The position numbers and the translations under genes were made by a program. A stretch of DNA of 19,893 nucleotides, taken from NCBI GenBank assembly GCA_021812825.1, contig JAKAMO010000047.1:1-19893 (forward strand), in the 5' to 3' direction. Position 1 is the stretch's first letter; the number at the start of each line of letters is the position of its first letter. Below are positions 1 to 7,200 of the stretch, one piece after another. Origin of the DNA: a bacterium. GTDB lineage: Bacteria > Elusimicrobiota > Elusimicrobia > Elusimicrobiales > UBA9959. Under the pieces are notes generated by a model that ran no database searches, was not told where the DNA came from, and saw nothing but the letters and a program-made list of their open reading frames with translations.

Positions 1-1
1 G

Positions 2-340
2 GTCTTCCCGGCCCAGATAGAGCACACGATAAACTCGCACCCGAAGGTGCTGGAGAACGCGGTGATCGGCATACCCGACGGCAGCGGCAACGAGACGATG
101 AAGTGCTTCTGCGTCCCGAAGCCGGACGTGACGCTGGAGAAAGCGGAGATAGTCAAGTTCATCAAGGAGAACTTCGACGCGTACAAGCGGCCGCGCGAGG
201 TCGAGATAGTCGCCTCTCTGCCGAAGAACACCCTGCAGAAGGTCCTGAAGCGCGAGCTGCTGAAGAAAGAGCTGGAGAAGAGGGCCAAGGCGGCCGCGGA
301 CGAGATAGTGGAGAAGGCCGCCGGACATCACGCTCACTGA
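2..340 (+). CDS. Acyl-CoA synthetase / AMP-dependent ligase, C-terminal fragment
   Basis: This is the last 112 codons of a gene whose start lies left of the window; the frame is open from base 2. The peptide is the mobile C-terminal domain of the ANL (acyl-CoA synthetase, adenylating enzyme) superfamily. It starts V-F-P-A-Q-I-E-H and continues through HPKVLENAVIGIPD and AYKRPREVEIV to SLPKNTLQKVLKREL. In this family the lysine near the end of the domain is needed for acyl-adenylate formation. It is present here (QKVLKREL), but the glycine that usually precedes it (TGK) is a glutamine. A Lys/Glu/Ala-rich tail follows. The substrate cannot be read from this fragment; a fatty or other carboxylic acid is likely. 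A GTG at 47 would give a shorter reading, but the domain clearly begins upstream. The next gene starts 27 bases after the stop, so co-transcription is possible. Confidence 0.85.
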   Translation, partial: VFPAQIEHTINSHPKVLENAVIGIPDGSGNETMKCFCVPKPDVTLEKAEIVKFIKENFDAYKRPREVEIVASLPKNTLQKVLKRELLKKELEKRAKAAADEIVEKAAGHHAH

Positions 341-367
341 CCGGCCCGCGCACCGGGTAAGGCATAC

Positions 368-1849
368 ATGGACATCACGACCGCGGTCCTGGAAGCTTTC
401 GGCGAAGCCCACCTGGTAGGGGGGGCCCTCCGCGACGCCCTGCTGGGCCGCACGTTCAAGGACATCGACCTGGCGGTCCCGCCCTCGCCCGGGTTCGAGC
501 CAGCGCTGAAGCGCCTGGCCCGCAGGCTGGGCGCCTCCTGTTTCCCGCTCGACGAGGAGAACAGGGTCTACCGCCTTACGGCCCCCGGTTCCCCGCCGCT
601 GCAGCTGGACATAATGCCTTTCGTGGGCGGCAAGCTTGCCGCCGACCTGGCCAGACGGGACTTCACCGTCAACGCGATGGCCCTGCGCCTGGGACCAGGC
701 ATGAAGTTCGCGCCGAAACCGAAGGCCGGAGGGTTCGCGTTCAAGCCGGACCGGGCAAGGGTCACGGACCCTTTCGGCGGACTGGCCGACCTGCGCGCCG
801 GCAGGATACGCCCCGTCTCTCCGGGGATATTCCGCGAGGACCCGGTACGGCTGCTGCGAGCCTTCCGGCTGGCCGCCGGGCTAGATTATTCCATAGTCCC
901 GGCGGCCCTCAAGGCCATCAGGGCGCAGGCCGGACTGATCAAAGACACCGCTCCGGAGCGTGTACGCGAGGAATTGATGCGCCTGCTCGAAAGTCCGGAG
1001 TCCCATAAATGGCTGGCCCTGATGCACCGCTGCGGCCTGCTCTGCGCCGTCTTCCCGGACCTGGCGGCGCAGGAGAAATGCGCCGTCGCCTATTACGGAA
1101 AAGGCGGCGTGCTCACGCATACGCTACGGGTAGTGGAGCGCTGCGACCACCTCTTCATAGACCCCGCGTCCTACCTCCCGTGCTACGAGAAAGCGGCGCC
1201 CCTGCTGCCGCAGCCCCGCCTTATGAAACTGGCCGCTCTGCTGCACGACATAGCCAAGCCGGCCAAGGCGGCTATGGTGAAAGGGCGGCTGCGCTTCTTC
1301 GGGCACGAGGAACACGGCGCGGTGATGGCGGAGAAGGTGATGGAGGGCCTGCGCTTCTCCAGGGCCGAGATAAAGCTGGTCTCGGCCATCATCGGCACGC
1401 ATCTCCGGCCCGGCAACCTGGCCGCCAACGACGTCATCTCCTACAGGGCAATGTTCCGCTTCTTCAGGTCGCTCGGGGAGCGCACAGTGCCGCTGCTGAC
1501 CCTGTCCTGGGCCGACCACGCCAGTTACGTGACCGAGGCGCAATTGAAAAGGATGAAGAAAAAGCTCAAAGAGGAGCCGAAGCCGCTGCCCCCGGGCCTG
1601 CCCTACAATTCCCCGAAAAAGACGCTGCGCTACATGCAGGTGCTGGGCCAGCTGCTCTGCGTCTACCTGAAGAAGGACGTACCGGCCAGGACCTCACGCC
1701 TGGTGAACGGAAACGACGTGATAAAGACCCTGCGCATCCCTGAAAGCCCACGGGTGGGGGAGATACTGGAGAAAATACAGCTGCTGCAGTTCGAGGGCAG
1801 GATAAAGACGAGGGAACAGGCCTTGAAAGCCCTGAAAGGCATGAAATAA
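368..1849 (+). CDS. CCA tRNA nucleotidyltransferase / poly(A) polymerase family protein with HD domain
   Basis: The 493-residue protein belongs to the class II nucleotidyltransferases that add or repair the CCA end of tRNA (or add A tails). The head domain has GGALRD (residues 18-23), the metal-binding pair in KDIDLAV (Asp32, Asp34), a later carboxylate in LDIMPF (Asp81) and the RRDFTVNAMA signature (96-105). DPFGGLADL, then IFREDPVRLLRAFRLA, mark the neck and body that select nucleotides. The C-terminal half is an HD phosphohydrolase-type domain: His251, LLHDIAKP (His293-Asp294) and GHEEHG (312-317). HD domains in this family carry phosphatase or phosphodiesterase activity in some members. 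A Lys/Pro/Gly-rich insertion (about 111-131) separates the RRDFTVNAMA motif from DPFGG. The tRNA-Gly in this window lacks an encoded CCA, which fits a need for this activity. CCA addition is more likely than polyadenylation, but sequence alone does not settle it. Confidence 0.88.
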   Translation: MDITTAVLEAFGEAHLVGGALRDALLGRTFKDIDLAVPPSPGFEPALKRLARRLGASCFPLDEENRVYRLTAPGSPPLQLDIMPFVGGKLAADLARRDFTVNAMALRLGPGMKFAPKPKAGGFAFKPDRARVTDPFGGLADLRAGRIRPVSPGIFREDPVRLLRAFRLAAGLDYSIVPAALKAIRAQAGLIKDTAPERVREELMRLLESPESHKWLALMHRCGLLCAVFPDLAAQEKCAVAYYGKGGVLTHTLRVVERCDHLFIDPASYLPCYEKAAPLLPQPRLMKLAALLHDIAKPAKAAMVKGRLRFFGHEEHGAVMAEKVMEGLRFSRAEIKLVSAIIGTHLRPGNLAANDVISYRAMFRFFRSLGERTVPLLTLSWADHASYVTEAQLKRMKKKLKEEPKPLPPGLPYNSPKKTLRYMQVLGQLLCVYLKKDVPARTSRLVNGNDVIKTLRIPESPRVGEILEKIQLLQFEGRIKTREQALKALKGMK

Positions 1850-1859
1850 CGGACCTGTT

Positions 1860-1936
1860 ATCAGCCCCCCAGCCCCATGGGGACCCGAAGGGCCTACCTT
1901 ACCGTAGGCCCTTTGCCTTCTCCGGGGGCGGCTGAT
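1860..1936. repeat. Nested inverted repeats between the CCA-enzyme gene and the next gene
   Basis: An outer stem ATCAGCC (1860-1866) with GGCTGAT (1930-1936) encloses a palindrome CCCCATGGGG (1873-1882) and a 10-bp hairpin (1888-1913). Together they could fold as a multi-branched RNA. No riboswitch family was recognised. It may be only the 3' end of the upstream transcript. Confidence 0.45.
1888..1914 (+). terminator. Stem-loop terminator candidate after the CCA-enzyme gene
   Basis: The perfect stem AAGGGCCTAC / GTAGGCCCTT has a 6-base loop (1898-1903). It is followed only by TTTGCCTTC, so the U-tract is weak. It lies 38 bases after the stop codon at 1849, and no other terminator exists before the next gene. 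Confidence 0.5.
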
Positions 1937-1999
1937 GGACCCGTGCTCTCCGGCAAAGTAACAGCTAAACTATGATATACGCAACGGAGGACCCGGAAT

Positions 2000-2620
2000 A
2001 TGAAAAACAGACTCTTCATTTCTGCCGCGCTCATCTTACTCGCCGGCGCGGTTCCCGCCTTGGCAGGGTCCAAGGGCGCGGCCGCCCAGGCGGTCCCCTC
2101 GGTCTCCGCGGAGGACGCCAAGACCAGGGAGTTCAAGGACATCCTTTTCAAACTGGTACGCCAGGACGAATACCTGGACGAGGCCGTCGAGATGCTCGAC
2201 ACCTCCACCGGCCGCCCCGGGGCCGAGGACCTCGCCGCCCTGGGGGTCAGCCTCCGAACCATCTCCAACAACCTTAAGCACGTGGCGGCGCTGAACAAGG
2301 CGGAGTTCGCCGCCGTGCAGCCCGGCTCGCAGTACGCCAGGTACACCAACGCCATACTCAGCTACAGCAAGAAGGTCGACCGCAAGGCAGTCCAGGTCGG
2401 CGGCCTTATCTCGCAGTTGGCCGCCAGCAACAAGAAGGCCGCCATGCGAGACGCGGTCTCCTCCAGAAAGGGCGGCAAGAAGGCCCGCGGCCGCTCTCTG
2501 AACCAGATCCTCGCCGAGCAGAAAGCGATGCAGAAGCTGGCCTCCGACGCCAGGGGCCTCCGAGTGGCTTCCCGCAACCTGAGCGCCACCAGCAAGTGGC
2601 TCTACATAGCCTCCAAGTAA
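2000..2620 (+). CDS. Secreted helical protein of unknown function
   Basis: This 206-residue protein was not recognised. It starts with a clear signal peptide: MKNR, then a hydrophobic run to about residue 20, with cleavage likely after ALA-G near residue 22. The mature part has almost no aromatic residues and no cysteine. It is rich in Ala, Lys, Ser and Leu with long predicted helices (about 40-85, 90-150 and 165-206), and ends in a basic segment with RKGGKKARGR. This suggests a periplasmic helical-bundle protein, perhaps one that binds an acidic polymer, but the function is open. The start is supported by GGAGG at 1986-1990, nine bases upstream of the ATG. A possible -10 (TAAACT, 1966-1971) lies about 30 bases before the start. 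A strong terminator follows at 2647, so the gene is probably transcribed alone. Confidence 0.7.
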   Translation: MKNRLFISAALILLAGAVPALAGSKGAAAQAVPSVSAEDAKTREFKDILFKLVRQDEYLDEAVEMLDTSTGRPGAEDLAALGVSLRTISNNLKHVAALNKAEFAAVQPGSQYARYTNAILSYSKKVDRKAVQVGGLISQLAASNKKAAMRDAVSSRKGGKKARGRSLNQILAEQKAMQKLASDARGLRVASRNLSATSKWLYIASK

Positions 2621-2646
2621 ACGAAGACGAGTTCCGACCTCCGACG

Positions 2647-2675
2647 TCCCCCGCCTCCAGGGCGGGGGATTTTTT
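2647..2675 (+). terminator. Rho-independent terminator after the secreted helical protein
   Basis: The 9-bp GC-rich stem TCCCCCGCC (2647-2655) / GGCGGGGGA (2661-2669) has a 5-base loop and is followed directly by six T residues (2670-2675). It separates the upstream gene from folE, which starts 15 bases later. Confidence 0.88.
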
Positions 2676-2676
2676 G

Positions 2677-2682
2677 TAGAAT
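2677..2682 (+). promoter_or_regulatory. Possible -10 element of folE (short leader or leaderless)
   Basis: TAGAAT lies only 7 bases before the folE ATG and directly after the terminator T-run. If used, transcription would begin at or beside the start codon. There is no matching -35 hexamer 16-18 bases upstream and no Shine-Dalgarno, so this is tentative. The same TAGAAT hexamer forms the better supported -10 of the tRNA promoter. Confidence 0.35.
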
Positions 2683-2689
2683 TGTATCC

Positions 2690-3244
2690 ATGAAAGACCC
2701 TATTGAAACAGCCGCCCTCAGCATCTTGAAGGCCCTGGGGGAGGACCCCGCCAGGGAAGGCCTGAGGAAAACGCCGCTGAGAGTGGCCCGCGCGCTACGC
2801 GAGATAACCGCCGGCTACGGGGCGGACATGGACAAAGTCTTCAACGGGGCCTTCTTCAAGACCAACTATCGGGAGATGGTAATAGTAAAGGACATCGCCT
2901 TCTATTCCCTGTGCGAGCATCATATGCTGCCGTTCTTCGGAAAGGCCCATGTCGCCTACATCCCGAACGGCCGCATAGTGGGCCTTTCCAAACTGCCGCG
3001 TCTGGTCGAAGCCTTCGCCCGCCGCCTGCAAGTGCAGGAACGGCTGACCGGCGAGATAGCCCGCACGCTGTTCCAGAAACTGAAGCCGCGTGGCGTCGGG
3101 GTTGTGATGGAGGCGGAGCACCTGTGCGTAAGCATGCGCGGCGTGAAGAACGAGACCTCCTTCGCGACCACCAGCGCCATGCTCGGCGTCTTCCAGACCG
3201 ACAGCCGGGTAAGGCAGGAGTTCCTAGACCTTATAAAGAGATAA
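2690..3244 (+). CDS. folE: GTP cyclohydrolase I
   Basis: This 184-residue enzyme converts GTP to 7,8-dihydroneopterin triphosphate, the first step of folate (and possibly queuosine or biopterin) synthesis in the cytoplasm. The length is normal for bacterial FolE. The N-terminal GL+KTP.RVARA motif is present (GLRKTPLRVARA). The zinc ligands are Cys75 and His78 in SLCEHHMLPF and Cys146 in EHLCVSMRG. Downstream come GLSKLPRLVEAFARRLQVQERLT, the substrate-binding core, and the closing GVF...R.EFL.LI segment. All expected catalytic motifs are intact. The gene sits alone between a terminator and the tRNA region, so its neighbours do not show which pathway it feeds. The ATG at 2690 has no Shine-Dalgarno, but it fits the family's N-terminus (DPIETAALSILKALGEDP). 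Confidence 0.96.
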   Translation: MKDPIETAALSILKALGEDPAREGLRKTPLRVARALREITAGYGADMDKVFNGAFFKTNYREMVIVKDIAFYSLCEHHMLPFFGKAHVAYIPNGRIVGLSKLPRLVEAFARRLQVQERLTGEIARTLFQKLKPRGVGVVMEAEHLCVSMRGVKNETSFATTSAMLGVFQTDSRVRQEFLDLIKR

Positions 3245-3252
3245 TAATATTA

Positions 3253-3281
3253 TTGAAACACGGTGCCGTTTTAAGTAGAAT
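3253..3281 (+). promoter_or_regulatory. Sigma-70-type promoter upstream of tRNA-Gly
   Basis: TTGAAA (3253-3258) and TAGAAT (3276-3281) are separated by exactly 17 bases in an AT-rich island just after folE. Transcription would start near 3288 and give a leader of about 85 bases before the tRNA. A 12-base palindrome AATAATATTATT (3243-3254) overlaps the -35 and the folE stop codon. Confidence 0.6.
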
Positions 3282-3325
3282 TAACACGTATTCGTTCTTT
3301 AATACTGCCTTACTTAATACAAGAG

Positions 3326-3358
3326 ATTCCGCAGGCGCATAGCGATATTCCGCAGGCG
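3326..3358 (+). repeat. Two 12-base direct repeats upstream of the tRNA
   Basis: ATTCCGCAGGCG occurs at 3326-3337 and 3347-3358, start to start 21 bases, which is two helical turns. The pair lies in the predicted leader between the promoter and the tRNA. It could be a protein-binding site or a remnant of local duplication. Confidence 0.55.
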
Positions 3359-3372
3359 GGAGTATGACGGAC

Positions 3373-3443
3373 GCGGGCGTAGTTCAATGGTAGAACGAGA
3401 GCTTCCCAAGCTTTAGACGTGGGTTCGATTCCCATCGCCCGCT
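3373..3443 (+). tRNA. tRNA-Gly (anticodon CCC)
   Basis: The cloverleaf is complete. Acceptor GCGGGCG (3373-3379) pairs with CGCCCGC (3436-3442), with discriminator T3443. The D arm is GTTC/GAAC. The anticodon stem AGAGC/GCTTT carries loop TTCCCAA, giving anticodon CCC (reads GGG). The T arm is GTGGG/CCCAT with loop TTCGATT. The 3' CCA is not encoded (ATT follows the discriminator), so it must be added by an enzyme. The size of 71 bases is normal for tRNA-Gly. Confidence 0.95.
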
Positions 3444-3527
3444 ATTCGCTTTCCAGCACGCAGAGTAATGCGATCGGACGAGACGCGCCGTTCCGGACAA
3501 TCCGCGCGAATAGCGGGCGATGGGAAT
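3428..3527. repeat. 22-bp perfect inverted repeat of the tRNA 3' end and its flank
   Basis: Bases 3428-3449 (T-loop end, T-stem 3' strand, acceptor 3' strand, discriminator and six flanking bases) recur as an exact reverse complement at 3506-3527, with a 56-base spacer. Read on the minus strand, 3566 down to 3512 begins with the tRNA acceptor 5' strand GCGGGCG and ends with the T-stem and acceptor 3' strand plus T. It resembles a gutted, inverted tRNA-Gly copy with a short unrelated middle. Confidence 0.8.
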
Positions 3528-3572
3528 ATTCCTTAAATAGCTCGCTAACGCTCGCATGTCGCCCGCTTTTTT
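3512..3572 (+). terminator. Terminator after tRNA-Gly built on the inverted tRNA copy
   Basis: AGCGGGCGA (3512-3520) pairs with TCGCCCGCT (3559-3567), followed by a six-T run (3567-3572). The 38-base loop is long for an intrinsic terminator but contains a further palindrome, GGAATATTCC (3523-3532), that could shorten it. Beyond it, 3573-3630 is AT-rich leader in which I see no gene and no convincing promoter. Confidence 0.55.
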
Positions 3573-3630
3573 AGCAACAGGCACTATTTCAAATAAACCT
3601 TCCTTGAAAACATAGTTCCATTAAAAGACC

Positions 3631-4152
3631 ATGACGAAATCAAAAATCTTCTGGGCCGCCTCGGCGCTTCTAAGCCTGGCCCTGATGGCCTTCGCAGGCT
3701 ATTCCATCTACGAGCGCATCACCCTGCATTTCTCCGGAGATACCATAGAGGTCCATCCCGTACCGATGCCTCCGCCGCAGGAAGAGGAAGCGGAAACCGA
3801 TGAGACTCCGGAAAAGGCGCCCCAGCCGGACAAGAAAGAGGAAAAGAAGGAAGAACCCAAAGCCGCCAAGGCCGCCGAGCCGCTCAAAGCCGAGCCGCAG
3901 CGGGTCAAGGCCGTAAAGACGCAGTTCACCTACAAGGACGCCAAGGCCAAGTCGGTAGAGATAGCCGGCAGCTTCACCTCCTGGAAGCCGAAGAAGATGT
4001 CCAGGAAGAACGGTGCGTGGGAGGCGTCGGTCTACATACTCCCCGGCACCTATCCCTACCATTTCATAGTGGACGGGAAACAGAAGACAGACCCCGGAAA
4101 ACCCAAGGCGCCTACGGGCGACTCCCTGGTCAAAGTGGAAAGTCCGAATTAA
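3631..4152 (+). CDS. Membrane-anchored protein with C-terminal CBM48 / AMPK glycogen-binding-like domain
   Basis: This 173-residue protein has three parts. Residues 1-24 form a hydrophobic N-terminal segment (signal anchor or uncleaved signal). Residues about 45-95 are a low-complexity linker of Pro, Glu and Lys. Residues about 96-170 form one small beta-sandwich of the CBM48/AMPK1-CBM type. Its family pattern is visible: QFTYKDAKAKSVEIAGSFTSW, then a charged turn, GAWEASVYILPGTYPYHFIVDGK and a DP. In this family such domains bind glycogen-like glucans or act as protein-binding modules beside amylases and AMPK. No catalytic domain follows, so it is a stand-alone binding module held at the membrane, facing outward if the N-terminal segment is a classical anchor. 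The large Kelch gene begins 54 bases later. The ATG has no clear Shine-Dalgarno. Confidence 0.78.
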   Translation: MTKSKIFWAASALLSLALMAFAGYSIYERITLHFSGDTIEVHPVPMPPPQEEEAETDETPEKAPQPDKKEEKKEEPKAAKAAEPLKAEPQRVKAVKTQFTYKDAKAKSVEIAGSFTSWKPKKMSRKNGAWEASVYILPGTYPYHFIVDGKQKTDPGKPKAPTGDSLVKVESPN

Positions 4153-4159
4153 AATTTAG

Positions 4160-4191
4160 TTAACAATCCTGTAACAGGTTTCAGCTAGACT
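4160..4191 (+). promoter_or_regulatory. Weak promoter candidate before the Kelch gene
   Basis: TTAACA (4160-4165) and TAGACT (4186-4191) flank a 20-base spacer, longer than ideal. The segment CAGCTAGACTATAT closely resembles CAGCTAAACTATGATA before the gene at 2000, which suggests a shared promoter style with -10 TARACT. The leader would be under 15 bases. Confidence 0.35.
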
Positions 4192-4206
4192 ATATCGGGT
4201 TAAGTT

Positions 4207-7200
4207 ATGGATTCCAGAAAACTCCAGGCCCTTTTACTGCTGTCCGCGGCGATGCTGGCTCCGCGGCCGGCCTCCGCCGCGTTCACGGCGAGGCACAGCC
4301 ATGCCGTCACGCTGCTGCCCGAAGGCAACGTTCTGATCTCCGGCGGCCGCACCGGCGCCAACACCGCGACGGACAGCGTCCAGACTTACGACATGGCCAC
4401 CAACACCTACGTCGACTGGACCGCGGGAGGAGGAGGGGACGGCGGACTGGTCGTGGCCCGCTCCTCTCATACGGCCACGCTGATGTCGGACGGCCGGGTA
4501 CTGATAGCCGGCGGCTTCGGCAGCAACGGCCAGCCTGTCCCGGTGGCTAGCTCCTACGAGATCTGCGATCCCAAGACCCGCTCCTGCGCCGCAGCCGGGG
4601 TAAGCGCCAAGGCGCTGCGAGGCGGCCATACGGCCACCCTGCTCTCCACCGGCATCAACGCCGGAAAGGTCCTGCTCTGCGGAGGCCAGTCCGGCTCCGC
4701 GATGACGACTATCACTGATACCTGCGAGACCTTCAGCGCCGGCGCGGCCGTAGCCTGGGCAGGCTCGATGGTCGCCCCGCGCGAGGGCCACACTGCCACT
4801 CTGATGCGCGGAGGCCGCGTCTTCGTCTCGGGCGGCAGGCGCTTCAGCGGCGCCTGGCTCTACGAGCCGATGAACGAGATGTACGATCCGGCGGCCGACA
4901 CCTGGACCCCGGTCTCCTCCCTGTTGCAGGGCAGGATCAACCATACGGCCACCGTCCTGAACAACGGGACCGTGCTGATAGCCGGCGGTTATAACGGCAA
5001 CAACATGCTCTACTGCCAGGCCACGAGCGCGAACAGCCTGGAGGACGACTGCTGGTACCTGCGCAACCTGCCTAACACTCTGGACCAGAACGACGGCACG
5101 CAGGGCTTCGTGGACGGCGCCGAATATTTCGACCAGAACGGCGCCCGCGTGGCCATTCAGGAGAAGAACTACGGCGAAATGCCCTACCGCGTGGCCTCGC
5201 AATCCGCCGTGCTGGAGACCGACGGGCGCGCGCGCCTGCACGGCGGCTACGGCAACATCTTCCCTACCTTCTTCCAGTACTCGCCTTCCCTGGACGCCAC
5301 CACCGTCATCTACCTCACGCGCGTCGGTCCCAGTTCGGCCACCGTCAACAGCGGCACCAGCAACATCAGTTTCCCGCTCTCGATCAGCCTTGTCAGACCG
5401 GTATCCGGCCGCCTGACCAACGCCGATATCTTCATCTCCGGGCCGCAGGACTCCACGAGCCCCTCCTTCAGCCTGGAGAACGTGAAGTTCACCCTCTCCA
5501 GGTCCACGGTGCAGGCGGACGGCAAGGCCGTGGGCACGCTGCTCGGGAGCGCCTATAAGCCCGGTGATTTCTCCGCCACGGTCTCGCTGCTGAACCCCAA
5601 CGGCGTCGCCCAGTTCGCTCCGCTCCAAGTGACTTCCGGAGGGGACACCAACCCGACCACTGCCATAACCTCCACGCTGACCATCACGGGAGGGCAGGTC
5701 GCTCCGACGGCGAGCGCGAACGTCAGCGGCAGCATCTACACCAATGTCTCTTTACTGCTGCCGGACATCTATCGCGGCGGCATAGAGGGTACGGCCACCC
5801 TGCAGTCCGGCTCCATCGTCAACGACACCAACAAGAACTTCGTGATAGAGTTCAACAAGACCGGCAGCGCCTATTTCATCATAGGCGCGCCCACCTCCTG
5901 CGACCCCACCCAGCAGACCTGCGAATTCACCGGCCAGCTGACCTTCAGCGGCATAACCGGCAAGGTAACCAACAACAACGCACTGGACAGCTACACCACC
6001 TTCTATTCTCCGATAGGCGTCTCCCTGGTCGGAGGGGAGAAGATCTCGCTCGGACTGCAGCTCGACTTCACGGCCAATCAGGTCAACATCCTCGACCGCG
6101 CCCCCACCTACAACTTTGACAGGTCCTCGGCCGTGGTCCGCGGCATGATCTTCAGCTCCGAGTACGCGTACTCCCCGAAAGACAATGCGTGGAGCGACCT
6201 CACCAAGACCGGGGAGAACCCGACGCTCTCCGCGCCCGTCTTCAACCACACCGCCCTCTACACTCCGGCCGCGGATACCCCGATAATAGGCGGCAGGAAC
6301 TGCGAGAACGCGCCCGCCGCGGACTGCCTGCGTACCGCTTGGAACTTCCAGGCGGTCGCCGGAGGGGGGGTGTTCATCCCGGTCTATGTGGGAGCCGACG
6401 GTTCGACCTCCTGGCCTTCCGGTCCAAAACTCACCGCACAGAGGGCCTTCCACACCAGCACCTTGCTGCCGGACGGCAACATATTGACCTGCGGAGGTTC
6501 CGACGGTTCCAGACCTCTTTCCTCCTGCGAGCTGATGAACCTGGTACTGAAAACGTCCAGCGCCACGGCCTCGATGAACATGCCCCGGGCCAACCATACC
6601 GCCACTCTGCTGCCCAACGGCAACGTGCTCGTGGCTGGCGGCATCTCTCCGCTGGGAGTGGCCATCAGTTCGGCCGAGATCTTCTACCCGGACACACAGC
6701 GCTGGGTACCTACCAGCTCGATGGCCTACCCGAGGCAGCTCCATACAGCCACACTGATGCCGGACGGGAACGTGCTGGTAGCCGGCGGCGCCACCTCAAG
6801 CACCTATTCCGCTACGGCCGAGATCTACATAACCTCCACTTCGTACTGGATCAGGGTCGGGGACATGGCGAACGGCCGCGCGGAGCACACCGCCACGTTA
6901 CTGAAGAACGGCAACGTGCTGGTGACAGGCGGCGTAAACGGCTTCGGCCCCACGAAGACCACCGAGGTGTTCAACTATACCGTCAGGACCTTCACGCCAG
7001 GGGCAAACCTTCATTATGCCCGCTACGATCATACCGCCACGCTGCTCAGGGACGGCTATGTGCTGGTGGCGGGCGGCTCCAACGCGTCCGACGCACTGGC
7101 CTATACGGAACTCTACGACGGGTCCGCCTGGACCGACGGTCCGGACATGAACTACAACAGGTCCAACCACAGGGCGCTTCTGATGCCCAACGGCAAGGTA

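Noticed and set aside
3258..3273. ACGGTGCCGT plus T-run as a folE terminator
   Set aside because: The stem is only four base pairs with a two-base loop, and it lies inside the 17-base spacer of the tRNA promoter.
3384..3584. 66-codon minus-strand reading frame with a WESNPR-type peptide
   Set aside because: It runs antisense through the tRNA-Gly gene; WESNPR peptides are a well-known artefact of translating tRNA genes backwards.
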